A DNA stretch of 8,835 nucleotides from the NCBI GenBank assembly GCA_018222695.1, contig JAAEZV010000055.1, forward strand, positions 1-8,835, written 5' to 3'. The position numbers were made by a program, and so were the translations under genes. Shown piece after piece: positions 1 to 8,835 of the stretch (position 1 is the first letter of the stretch; each line of letters starts with the position of its first letter). This DNA is from Gammaproteobacteria bacterium. GTDB lineage: Bacteria; Pseudomonadota; Gammaproteobacteria; Pseudomonadales; Halieaceae. The notes under the pieces were generated by a model. That model worked only from the letters and a program-made list of their open reading frames with translations. It was not told the origin of the DNA and searched no databases.

Positions 1-1323
1 CATGACCTCGTTCACTTCGTCGTCCGAGGCTTCCTGCAAGTAGAGATTCAGCGGGTTCATGCGCCGCTCGACGTAGCAGTGTTTGATGATGAGTGCGCGA
101 CCATTAATACGAAGTTGCGAGGGGCAGGTCGCGTATAGCTCCTCCATCAGCTCATCGGAAAAGCGACTGGCATCAAACACCAGATTATTGAATTCCTGAG
201 TATCGGCCATGCGACCCGCACGGTCCCACCGTTTCACAAGGTGGTACTTGTCCTTCACGATTTGGTGGGTCACTTCCTTCGGGGGCGTGAAACGATCCTT
301 GATGATTTTGAATACATATTCATAGGAGGGCAGGGTGAACACCGCCATCACCATGCCTTTGATACCCGGCGCGACGATGAACTGATCCTCCGTCGAGCGG
401 ATATGGCGGGTCGACGTCCGGTAGAAATAAGTTTTACCGTGACGGAAGTGACCAATCGAGCTGTAGATCTCTGAAATCTCTTTCTTGGGCATGAGTTGTT
501 GCAGAAACAGCACGTATTGGGACGGTATCGACGCGTCGACCATGAAATAGCTGCGGGTAAAGGAGAACAACAGGCTGACCTGATCCGGACCAAATAGAAA
601 GGCGTCCACATAGACCGCTGGGGCCTCTTCTGAGTCGTTGTGCAACAGCGGGAGCACGAAAGGCATCTGCTCCCCTGCTACGTAAAGGCGCCCGACGATG
701 TAGCTCGCTTTGTTCCGGAAGAAGTGATGTTCCAGCACCTGCAACTCGATGTCGGGATGCGTCACGTCAAACCGGGGAGCGAGGTGGCGGTCTATCGCCG
801 AGGTAATACTGGCTACGTCCCGAGCAAGGTCCTCGTAGGGAATGCTGAACGCATAATCTTCTAGCAGTTGGGTAAACGCCTGCGCGAAGCCCTCGCCGAC
901 CGAGTAGTGATTGACGACCCGTCCCATATCGACCGGCGGTACGTCGCCCTGAGGCGAAAACACAAAGGCGTACTCGTTACGAATCGACCGATGACCAAAG
1001 TGGGAATTGAAAATGGAGTTGTAGAAAGTCTCGGCAATCTCGAAATTGGTCATGCCCTGGACCAAATCGGCATACAAACTGCGGGTTTCTGCCCAGAAGG
1101 TCAGGTCTTCAATCTGATCCCCCGCGATGAGGCGGGCCACATCGAGGGTCTCCATGACTGTCTCTTTGTAAATATCGATACGCCGGCTGGAGATGTCCTG
1201 CATGCTCGACCACTCCGCCTTCTCGAAGCGGGTGCGCGCGGCCAGAGTAATATTTTCGAACTCCGCAAAATAGGCGTAGAAGCCGTTCAGGATGACCCGG
1301 GCGAAGCGTTGCTGTTTGTCCAC
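1..1323 (-). CDS. aceK: Isocitrate dehydrogenase kinase/phosphatase AceK (3' end outside window)
   Basis: AceK phosphorylates and dephosphorylates cytosolic isocitrate dehydrogenase, setting the split between the TCA cycle and the glyoxylate bypass. The minus strand is open from the GTG at 1323-1321 to the window edge, giving 441 residues; E. coli AceK has 578, so about three quarters is visible. The match to E. coli AceK is clear: RNKASYIVGRL near 203-213, the nucleotide-loop segment APGIKGMVMAVFTLP at 318-332, VFKIIKDRF at 337-345 and DRAGRMADTQEF at 367-378. By alignment, K339 corresponds to E. coli ATP-contacting K336 and D374 to D371, a residue important for the phosphatase. The kinase catalytic Asp (E. 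coli D457) lies in the missing part. GTG was chosen because no ATG precedes it before an upstream in-frame stop, and AAGGG sits 6 nt before it. It starts 20 bp after the SDR stop, so it is probably co-transcribed with the acyl-CoA genes. No frameshift is seen. The family call is very secure; the start is fairly secure. Confidence 0.95.
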   Translation of the reverse strand, partial: MDKQQRFARVILNGFYAYFAEFENITLAARTRFEKAEWSSMQDISSRRIDIYKETVMETLDVARLIAGDQIEDLTFWAETRSLYADLVQGMTNFEIAETFYNSIFNSHFGHRSIRNEYAFVFSPQGDVPPVDMGRVVNHYSVGEGFAQAFTQLLEDYAFSIPYEDLARDVASITSAIDRHLAPRFDVTHPDIELQVLEHHFFRNKASYIVGRLYVAGEQMPFVLPLLHNDSEEAPAVYVDAFLFGPDQVSLLFSFTRSYFMVDASIPSQYVLFLQQLMPKKEISEIYSSIGHFRHGKTYFYRTSTRHIRSTEDQFIVAPGIKGMVMAVFTLPSYEYVFKIIKDRFTPPKEVTHQIVKDKYHLVKRWDRAGRMADTQEFNNLVFDASRFSDELMEELYATCPSQLRINGRALIIKHCYVERRMNPLNLYLQEASDDEVNEVM

Positions 1324-1329
1324 TGGAGA

Positions 1330-1334
1330 CCCTT
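1330..1334 (-). promoter_or_regulatory. Ribosome binding site deciding the GTG start of aceK
   Basis: AAGGG on the minus strand lies 6 nt upstream of the GTG at 1323-1321. The reading frame has no ATG between its upstream stop and this point, and the AceK N-terminal helix aligns from here. The site lies in the 20-bp gap after the SDR stop codon. Confidence 0.6.
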
Positions 1335-1343
1335 GGAGAATGC

Positions 1344-2135
1344 TCAGGGCAGTGTAGGTGGGCGCATGCTCCGGCGCAATTTGCGCATACCGCCGATCCA
1401 GCGGTCATAGTTTTGCGCTTTGTTCAGATGGTATTGCTCTACCTGCTCGTGGGGCAGAATCAAAAACGACTCTTCCCTGAGCCCTTGAACCACAACCTCC
1501 GCCACCTGAGCGGGACTCAGAATGCCATCCAGCCCGGCAGCGCCACCGTCCGTGCCGCCCAGCATGGCCGTGTCGACCGCCTGCGGGCACAAACAACTCA
1601 CCTTTATTCCGTCATCACCATGGGTAATCGCTAATGACTCCGCAAATCCGATCGCTGCGTGCTTGGTTGTGGCGTAAGCCGCCGTATAGGGTTGGGTCAG
1701 CAGACCCGCTGCCGAGACGGTATGTAAAAAGTGGCCCTCGCCGCGCTCGATCATGCCAGGCAAGCAGGCACGGGCAGCGTAGATGTGTGCCATCACATGC
1801 ACTTCCCAATTCATCTGCCACACATCATTGTTGCTCGAGGTTGCCCAGTAATCGCCCCCGTCGAGATTCAGGATGCCAGCGTTAGAGCAAAACAAGTCGA
1901 TCTGACCGAATTCGGCCTCGGTTTCCGCAACCATCGCAGCGATCGCCGACTCGTCTCGCACATCCAGCGCGTAACTCGTGCTATCCAGTTCCGCGGCCAG
2001 CTCAGCCGCCGCTTCGCCATTGAGATCGGCGATCACCAGACCGCGGACACCCTCCTCGCGAAACCGCCGACACAGGCCCGTACCGATTCCACTGGCACCA
2101 CCTGTGACAACAACTACCTTGTCGCGAAGCTCCAT
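1344..2135 (-). CDS. Short-chain dehydrogenase/reductase (SDR), probably NAD-dependent
   Basis: A 263-residue classical SDR, the usual length for the family. It should interconvert a hydroxyl and a ketone on a small or CoA-bound substrate in the cytosol. The Rossmann cofactor motif TGGASGIG is at 11-18. The acidic D37 in VIADLNG, at the end of the second strand, favours NAD(H) over NADP(H). NAG follows at 85-87. The catalytic set is complete: N109, S141, Y154 and K158 (YATTK). CPQAVDT at 183-189 replaces the more common CPG turn. The ATG comes 2 bp after the stop of the upstream dehydrogenase subunit with no good Shine-Dalgarno sequence, so translation is probably coupled. Position after two acyl-CoA dehydrogenase subunits suggests a 3-hydroxyacyl-CoA dehydrogenase-like step in the same pathway, but that is inference; the substrate is unknown. 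The C-terminal tail (about 245-263) is basic and proline-rich. Confidence 0.93.
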   Translation of the reverse strand: MELRDKVVVVTGGASGIGTGLCRRFREEGVRGLVIADLNGEAAAELAAELDSTSYALDVRDESAIAAMVAETEAEFGQIDLFCSNAGILNLDGGDYWATSSNNDVWQMNWEVHVMAHIYAARACLPGMIERGEGHFLHTVSAAGLLTQPYTAAYATTKHAAIGFAESLAITHGDDGIKVSCLCPQAVDTAMLGGTDGGAAGLDGILSPAQVAEVVVQGLREESFLILPHEQVEQYHLNKAQNYDRWIGGMRKLRRSMRPPTLP

Positions 2136-2137
2136 GA

Positions 2138-3277
2138 TCAGGCCGCGTAGGCGGTCTCGATGTAGCGGTTTCGGTGATAGGTCGCATCACCAAAGGTCGT
2201 GTTGATCATCATCAGTCGCTTGGCGTAGTGGCCAATATCCAGCTCATCGGTCATGCCCATGCCGCCGTGCATCTGAATCGCCTCACCAAACACGTGCTTG
2301 CCGTTGCGGTCGATCAGCACCTTGAGCGCATGAATGGTCTCGGCAGCCATCGCCGGGTCCTGTTTGTATTCACACAGCGCTTTGAACAACAGCGACTTGC
2401 TCTGCTCGTAGGCCATCATGGTGTCGACCATGCGATGCTGTAGCGCCTGATAGGAACCAATCGCCACACCGAACTGCTCGCGGGTTTTGGTGTACTCAAG
2501 CGTCTTGGCATTCAACACCCCCATGATGCCGACGGCCTCTGCGGCGAGTGCAATGATGGCCTCGTCGGTGAGTGCATCGACCACTGACAGCGCGCCGCCC
2601 TCTTCGCCCAGCAATGCATCCGCGCTTACCGAGACATCCTTGAAAGTGATGTTGGCCACACGCTGGCCGTCCATCATCGCGTAGCTCATTTTGTCGACGC
2701 CGGCCGCCGCCGCATCGACAATGAACAGTGATAAACCGTCGCTATCTGACTGATCTCCGGAGGTGCGGGCCAGTACAACGAGCTGATCAGCCTGCTCACC
2801 ATTGAAGACCACCACCTTCTCGCCGTTCAGCACATAGCCATCGCCCGATTTTGTGGCCGTCGTTTGGCAGTCATGCAGCGCGAAACGGCTTTGGCGCTCC
2901 ACGTAAGCAAACGCACCCAATACCTCGCCACCGATGATGCGGGGCAACCATTCGGCTTGCTGCGCCTCGCTGCCGGCGCGCTTAATGAGCCCACCAAACA
3001 GCACCACCGTGGGAAAATAGGGCTCGGCCACAAGACCCTTGCCCAGCTCTTCCATCACCACCGACAGGTCGACGATGTTGCCGCCAAAACCGCCGTGTTC
3101 CTCGGCGAAAGGAATCGAGAGCCAACCCAACTCGGCGAAAAGCTGCCAGTTATCCCGGCTCATACCCTGATCAGAGGCAACAATGGCCTTGCGGGTGTCC
3201 CAGTCGTAGTCGTCCTGAACAAAGCGCGCGATCGAGTCGCGGACCATTTGTTGTTCTTCGGAAAAATCAAAATTCAT
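2138..3277 (-). CDS. Acyl-CoA dehydrogenase family protein, probable non-catalytic partner subunit
   Basis: A 379-residue member of the acyl-CoA dehydrogenase superfamily, which makes alpha,beta-unsaturated acyl-CoAs with FAD. The order is an N-terminal helical domain (1-115), a middle beta domain (about 120-225) and a C-terminal helical domain (about 230-379). The flavin loop usually reading (T/S)EPxxGSD is degenerate here (YVERQSRFALHD, 125-136). The C-terminal flavin-contact motif is intact (TREQFG at 265-270, then Q278 and Q280), as is QMHGGMGMTDE at 335-345. I see no catalytic glutamate. The YEGT position reads FGDATYHR (362-369), and the alternative position of isovaleryl-CoA dehydrogenase falls near an alanine in the 238-251 helix. 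This pattern resembles the small subunits of PimC/PimD-like and steroid-degrading heteromeric dehydrogenases. It follows its likely partner by 14 bp. AAGGGG about 10 nt before the ATG overlaps the partner's stop codon. The family is certain; the non-catalytic role is inferred. Confidence 0.93.
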   Translation of the reverse strand: MNFDFSEEQQMVRDSIARFVQDDYDWDTRKAIVASDQGMSRDNWQLFAELGWLSIPFAEEHGGFGGNIVDLSVVMEELGKGLVAEPYFPTVVLFGGLIKRAGSEAQQAEWLPRIIGGEVLGAFAYVERQSRFALHDCQTTATKSGDGYVLNGEKVVVFNGEQADQLVVLARTSGDQSDSDGLSLFIVDAAAAGVDKMSYAMMDGQRVANITFKDVSVSADALLGEEGGALSVVDALTDEAIIALAAEAVGIMGVLNAKTLEYTKTREQFGVAIGSYQALQHRMVDTMMAYEQSKSLLFKALCEYKQDPAMAAETIHALKVLIDRNGKHVFGEAIQMHGGMGMTDELDIGHYAKRLMMINTTFGDATYHRNRYIETAYAA

Positions 3278-3291
3278 TGTTAAGGATCCCC

Positions 3292-4470
3292 TTACTCAAG
3301 ACCGAGTACGTACTTGGCGATGATGTTTTTCTGCACTTCATTGGAACCGCCGTAGATGGTGGCCGCGCGTCCGTACATGTAATTGCGGCGCGCCTCCGTA
3401 GCAAACTCGTGGCCCAGCGCATCGGGGTCAAGGTCTGTCGGCAATACCCCTTGGTAATAGGCTGCGATCTCCATCAGCAGCTCCTGAGTGGCCTGCTGGA
3501 GCTCGGTGCCTTTGATCTTCAGAAGCGACGATTCAGGCCCCGGGAAACCACCGGCGGCCTGCGTAGCCAATGTGCGCAGTTCAGTAAACTCGAGCGCCAT
3601 CAGCTCCACCTCGATATCAGCGAGGCGCTGCTGGAAACCGGGATCGTCCATCAAACGCTGACCCCCATTCTCCTCTTTAGTGGCGACCTCCTTGATCACG
3701 CGGACCGCGCGCTTCACATCAGCAACGCCGGCAATACCTGTCCGCTCGTGGGCAAGCAGCGCCTTGGCAACCGTCCAGCCCTTACCGATCTCACCCACCA
3801 CGTTCTTGGCGGGCACGCGAACGTTATTGAACTCCACTTCATTCAGGCTGTGATGATTATCGATCGAGATAATCGGGTTGACCTTGATCCCCTCGGTCTT
3901 CATGTCGATCAGGATGAAGGTGATGCCTTCCTGCTTCTTGCCCGAGTTATCGGTGCGCACCAGACAGAAGATCCAGTCCGCGTACTGGGCGTAAGTCGTC
4001 CAGATCTTGGCGCCATTAATAATGAAATCATCACCATCCCGCTCGGCTTTGGTCTTGAGGCTTGCGAGATCCGAACCTGAACCAGGCTCGGAGTAACCTT
4101 GGCACCACCAGTCCTCACTCTTCAGAATCCGAGGCAAGAAGTATTCTTTCTGCTCGTCGGTGCCATAGGCCATGATGACGTTGGCTACCATGACGAGACC
4201 GAAGGGGACGACATTGGGAATGCCAGCCAGCGACCGCTCGGTTTCATAGATGTACTTTTGGGTCGCCGTCCAGCCTGTTCCGCCGAACTCGGCTGGCCAA
4301 TTGGGCGCTACCCAACCCTTCTCGTAAAGCTTGCGCTGCCAATCTTCAATGGCGTTTTTGTAATCGGGAGAGCGCAGACGTGTCTGTAGCTCCGCCGTGT
4401 AAGCCTCCTCGAAAAACCCGCGAACCTCGTCGCGAAAAGCCAAATCTTCGGGTGAATATGCAGTGTCCAT
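3292..4470 (-). CDS. Acyl-CoA dehydrogenase, probable catalytic (large) subunit
   Basis: A 392-residue acyl-CoA dehydrogenase, first gene of the acyl-CoA operon. The flavin/substrate loop QGYSEPGSGSDLAS (124-137) is well preserved, followed by NGAKIWTTYAQYADW (152-166). The MCAD-type catalytic glutamate in YEGT is replaced by glycine (IYGGSNEVQ, 372-380). A glutamate stands instead at E242 in LLAHERTGI, matching the alternative base position used by isovaleryl- and long-chain acyl-CoA dehydrogenases. The usual TRxQFGxxIxxFQ flavin motif is missing; a charged stretch (about 258-285, KEENGGQRLMDD) takes its place. The downstream subunit has what this one lacks, so the two probably form one alpha2beta2 enzyme. 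The ATG is preceded by GAGG at 6 nt spacing, a strong ribosome site. The upstream gap of 192 bp holds a plausible promoter. PimC-like and steroid-side-chain dehydrogenases are the nearest families I recognise; substrate not assigned. Confidence 0.94.
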   Translation of the reverse strand: MDTAYSPEDLAFRDEVRGFFEEAYTAELQTRLRSPDYKNAIEDWQRKLYEKGWVAPNWPAEFGGTGWTATQKYIYETERSLAGIPNVVPFGLVMVANVIMAYGTDEQKEYFLPRILKSEDWWCQGYSEPGSGSDLASLKTKAERDGDDFIINGAKIWTTYAQYADWIFCLVRTDNSGKKQEGITFILIDMKTEGIKVNPIISIDNHHSLNEVEFNNVRVPAKNVVGEIGKGWTVAKALLAHERTGIAGVADVKRAVRVIKEVATKEENGGQRLMDDPGFQQRLADIEVELMALEFTELRTLATQAAGGFPGPESSLLKIKGTELQQATQELLMEIAAYYQGVLPTDLDPDALGHEFATEARRNYMYGRAATIYGGSNEVQKNIIAKYVLGLE

Positions 4471-4520
4471 GAATTACCTCGCGGCAGATAGCGCCCAAAC
4501 ACCTATGAACCGTTTAGGCT

Positions 4521-4549
4521 ATTTTTGAATCTTGAGTATGTTTTCTGAA
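4521..4549 (-). promoter_or_regulatory. Possible sigma70-type promoter of the acyl-CoA operon
   Basis: On the minus strand TTCAGA (4549-4544) and AAAAAT (4526-4521) are separated by 17 bp, each matching 4 of 6 consensus bases. The stretch is AT-rich compared with its surroundings and lies about 50 bp before the dehydrogenase ATG. This is the only gap long enough to hold a promoter for the left operon. A loose inverted repeat, CCTA/TAGG with a 9-bp spacer at 4502-4518, lies just downstream; it is too weak to call an operator. Confidence 0.3.
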
Positions 4550-4571
4550 TAAGGGGAATGTAGGCAACTTA

Positions 4572-4589
4572 GGGGGGCATTGCAACCCC
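4572..4589 (-). terminator. Weak GC hairpin, possible transcript end of the dnaJ-dapB-cnoX operon
   Basis: On the minus strand GGGG (4589-4586) can pair with CCCC (4577-4574) around an 8-nt loop. No T-run follows, so this is not a convincing intrinsic terminator. It is listed because transcription from cnoX should end somewhere in this gap. Confidence 0.2.
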
Positions 4590-4617
4590 GTCGAAGGGTC
4601 CAAATCGCCACTATTCA

Positions 4618-4662
4618 GCCTCAGAATGGTTCAGCCTAACAATGGGTCAGCCCGGTAATGAG

Positions 4663-4665
<3 letters not shown>
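4618..4665 (-). repeat. Three 16-bp imperfect tandem repeats starting at the cnoX stop codon
   Basis: Read on the minus strand, the units are TGACTCATTACCGGGC (4665-4650), TGACCCATTGTTAGGC (4649-4634) and TGAACCATTCTGAGGC (4633-4618). A further TGA at 4617-4615 begins a decayed fourth unit. TGA, CATT and GGC are invariant; the bases between them vary. The first TGA is the cnoX stop codon. Because 16 is not a multiple of three, successive units place TGA in all three frames. No function is recognised. Confidence 0.75.
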
Positions 4666-7462
<2,797 letters not shown>

Positions 7463-7468
7463 AATTTC

Positions 7469-7490
7469 GGCGCGAGCTCTCTCGAGCGCC
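7469..7490 (-). promoter_or_regulatory. Stem-loop directly upstream of the dnaJ start codon
   Basis: GGCGC (7490-7486) pairs perfectly with GCGCC (7473-7469), and an inner GAG/CTC can extend the stem with a small bulge. It ends 6 nt before the dnaJ ATG, where a Shine-Dalgarno sequence would normally sit. The only purine-rich candidate, GAGGGAG at 7500-7494, lies upstream of the hairpin, about 30 nt from the ATG. Folding would bring it to about 12 nt from the start. A translational role is inference. Confidence 0.45.
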
Positions 7491-7503
7491 TCGCTCCCTC
7501 TTT

Positions 7504-7544
7504 AAAAACGGACGCGGGTGACATGGTGATAGCCATGACCCGCG
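7504..7544 (-). terminator. Probable intrinsic terminator between dnaK and dnaJ
   Basis: On the minus strand CGCGGGT (7544-7538) pairs with ACCCGCG (7519-7513). An inner CATGG/CCATG stem (7537-7533 with 7526-7522) continues it across a 2-nt bulge, leaving a 6-nt loop. TCCG and then five T residues (7508-7504) follow. Twelve base pairs plus a T-run is a good match to a Rho-independent terminator. In this position it would lower dnaJ expression relative to dnaK rather than end the operon outright. Confidence 0.65.
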
Positions 7545-7551
7545 CCAGGTT

Positions 7552-7571
7552 CGCCTTCCATCAGGAAGGCG
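7552..7571 (-). repeat. Perfect 8-bp inverted repeat (stem-loop) in the dnaK-dnaJ gap
   Basis: CGCCTTCC (7571-7564) and GGAAGGCG (7559-7552) are exact reverse complements around a 4-nt loop (TGAT). No T-run follows, so by itself it is not an intrinsic terminator. It could stabilise the 3' end of dnaK mRNA or serve as a processing site; that is inference. Confidence 0.7.
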
Positions 7572-7576
7572 TTTCA

Positions 7577-7597
7577 GAGCATCGCCTGAGCGAGCTC
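7577..7597 (-). repeat. Stem-loop just after dnaK
   Basis: GAGC+TCGC (7597-7590) pairs with GCGA+GCTC (7585-7577) with one bulged base and a 4-nt loop. It starts 18 bp after the dnaK stop codon and is the first of four consecutive hairpins in this gap. Confidence 0.45.
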
Positions 7598-7615
7598 CGT
7601 ATGTTTCTGTCGGCG

Positions 7616-8835
7616 TTAAGCGCGCTTGTCGTCTTTGACTTCCTCGAACTCGGCATCAACAACATCGCCCTGATCCGCTTCTTCCGGCTGGGCCTCAGCA
7701 CCCTCTGCTCCGGCAGCTGCACCCTCGGCCTGCTGCGCCGCGTACATCTTCTGCGCAACGCCGCCCGTCGCTTCGGTGAGCTTGGTCGTGGCAGCCTCCA
7801 TTGCAGCTGCGTCATCGGCCTGGATCGCTTCCTCTACCTCGGTGATAGCGGCTTCGATCGCAGCGCGCTCGTCATCGGTAGCGTGCTCGCCCGCCTCTTC
7901 CAGGGTCTTTCGCGCGGCGTGCACCATACCATCAGCCGTATTGCGCGCAGCCACGAGCTCTTCGAACTTCTTGTCCGCCTCGGCATTGGCCTCGGCATCC
8001 TGCACCATTTGGTCGATCTCATCATCAGAGAGACCGCCCGAGGCAGTGATGCGAATCGACTGCTCTTTACCGGTCGCTTTGTCCTTGGCCGACACATTCA
8101 GAATGCCGTTGGCATCGAGGTCAAAAGTCACCTCAATCTGCGGCATACCTCGTGGCGAGGGCGGAATGTCGGCGAGATCAAAACGCCCCAGTGACTTATT
8201 CTGTGTCGCCTGCTTGCGCTCACCCTGCACCACATGGATGGTCACTGCTGTCTGGTTGTCCTCAGCCGTTGAGAAAACCTGCGATTTCTTGGTCGGAATC
8301 GTGGTGTTCTTCTCGATAAGCGGTGTCGCGACACCACCCATGGTTTCGATACCCAGTGTCAGCGGTGTCACGTCGAGCAGCAGCACATCTTTCACATCAC
8401 CAGCGAGTACCGCGCCCTGAATCGAGGCGCCCATCGCAACAGCCTCGTCGGGGTTCACATCCTTTCGCGCTTCCTTGCCAAAGAAATCGGCCACCGCCTG
8501 CTGCACCATCGGCATGCGAGTTTGTCCGCCAACCAGAATCACATCCTGCACCTCGGAGGGTGACAGGCCGGCGTCGTCCAGCGCGATCTTTACTGGCTCT
8601 AGCGAGCGCTTAACCAGATCCTCGACCAGCGACTCCAACTTGGAGCGACTCAGCTTGACCACCAGGTGTTTGGGACCTGTGGCATCCGCAGTGATGTAAG
8701 GCAGGTTCACTTCCGTTTGCTGCGAACTCGACAGCTCGATTTTGGCTTTCTCTGCTGCTTCCTTCAGGCGCTGCAGGGCCAGCGGATCGTTGTGCAAATC
8801 GATGCTGTTATCTTTCTTGAACTCCTCCGCTAAAA
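7616..8835 (-). CDS. dnaK: Chaperone protein DnaK (Hsp70), 5' part outside window
   Basis: DnaK is the central ATP-driven Hsp70 chaperone. The frame is open to the right edge; 405 C-terminal residues are present of about 640, starting near E. coli residue 237 (LAEEFKKD). Visible parts are the rest of the ATPase domain, including [12 protein letters not shown], the interdomain linker DVLLLDVTP, the beta substrate-binding domain ([18 protein letters not shown]), the helical lid, and the conserved tail [13 protein letters not shown]. The lid tail before that motif is rich in Ala, Glu and Gln. Any internal start, such as the TTG near 8797, is an artefact of the window edge because homology continues upstream. 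The TAA stop is followed by the 153-bp structured gap before dnaJ. Heat-shock promoter elements would lie upstream of the window. Confidence 0.99.
   Translation of the reverse strand, partial: LAEEFKKDNSIDLHNDPLALQRLKEAAEKAKIELSSSQQTEVNLPYITADATGPKHLVVKLSRSKLESLVEDLVKRSLEPVKIALDDAGLSPSEVQDVILVGGQTRMPMVQQAVADFFGKEARKDVNPDEAVAMGASIQGAVLAGDVKDVLLLDVTPLTLGIETMGGVATPLIEKNTTIPTKKSQVFSTAEDNQTAVTIHVVQGERKQATQNKSLGRFDLADIPPSPRGMPQIEVTFDLDANGILNVSAKDKATGKEQSIRITASGGLSDDEIDQMVQDAEANAEADKKFEELVAARNTADGMVHAARKTLEEAGEHATDDERAAIEAAITEVEEAIQADDAAAMEAATTKLTEATGGVAQKMYAAQQAEGAAAGAEGAEAQPEEADQGDVVDAEFEEVKDDKRA

Noticed and set aside
868..1410. A 180-codon plus-strand frame and other short frames in the left 1.3 kb, which might suggest a gene-poor or broken region
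   Set aside because: The minus strand holds one uninterrupted AceK frame from the GTG at 1323 to the edge. Other frames are its shadows; no ATG exists in the AceK frame near its start, which is why it is easy to overlook.
3277..4080. A 267-codon plus-strand frame opposite the first acyl-CoA dehydrogenase
   Set aside because: It is fully antisense to a clear acyl-CoA dehydrogenase and shows no recognisable domain. High GC at third positions explains long antisense frames.
2138..4470. A steroid side-chain degradation cluster
   Set aside because: The dehydrogenase pair resembles such enzymes, but no other steroid genes are in the window, so the pathway cannot be assigned.
4502..4518. CCTA/TAGG inverted repeat as a TetR- or PsrA-type operator
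   Set aside because: Only four base pairs per arm with a 9-bp spacer, no extension, and no match to a known fatty-acid regulator site that I can recognise.
8797..8799. Internal TTG as a start for a short DnaK-like protein
   Set aside because: Clear DnaK homology (LAEEFKKD) continues upstream to the window edge, so this is simply the truncated dnaK gene.

Overview
This 8.8 kb window looks like chromosomal DNA of a gammaproteobacterium, perhaps a marine aerobic heterotroph; the taxonomic call is inference. The evidence is the dnaK-dnaJ-dapB order, typical of Gammaproteobacteria such as Pseudomonas, an AceK-type isocitrate dehydrogenase kinase/phosphatase, and protein sequences close to the E. 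coli homologues. All eight genes lie on the minus strand, so transcription runs from right to left. Coding density is high, with only two gaps longer than 100 bp. I see no mobile elements, CRISPR arrays, tRNA or rRNA genes.

Right half, 8835 to 4663: a chaperone and lysine-pathway block. The 3' two-thirds of dnaK enters from the right edge. A 153-bp gap packed with stem-loops, one of them a probable intrinsic terminator, separates it from dnaJ. Then dnaJ, dapB and a thioredoxin-TPR protein of the CnoX (YbbN) chaperedoxin family follow, each joined to the next by a 4-bp ATGA stop/start overlap. In Pseudomonas, dapB is followed by carAB; here a chaperedoxin takes that place and is translationally coupled into the dnaJ operon.

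Middle gap, 4662 to 4471: three copies of a 16-bp imperfect tandem repeat start exactly at the cnoX stop codon. Beyond them lie a weak GC hairpin and a plausible sigma70-like promoter reading into the next operon.

Left half, 4470 to 1: an acyl-CoA oxidation operon. Two different acyl-CoA dehydrogenase subunits appear to be complementary halves of one heteromeric enzyme. They are followed by a short-chain dehydrogenase (2-bp gap) and then, after 20 bp, by aceK, which starts at GTG and runs off the left edge. The likely logic is that acyl-CoA oxidation yields acetyl-CoA, and AceK adjusts isocitrate dehydrogenase so carbon can enter the glyoxylate bypass. The substrate of the dehydrogenase pair cannot be read from the window.

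Most content belongs to known families. The points most worth a second look are the split-motif dehydrogenase pair, aceK sitting behind it, the chaperedoxin coupled to dnaJ-dapB, the structured dnaK-dnaJ gap and the 16-bp repeat.
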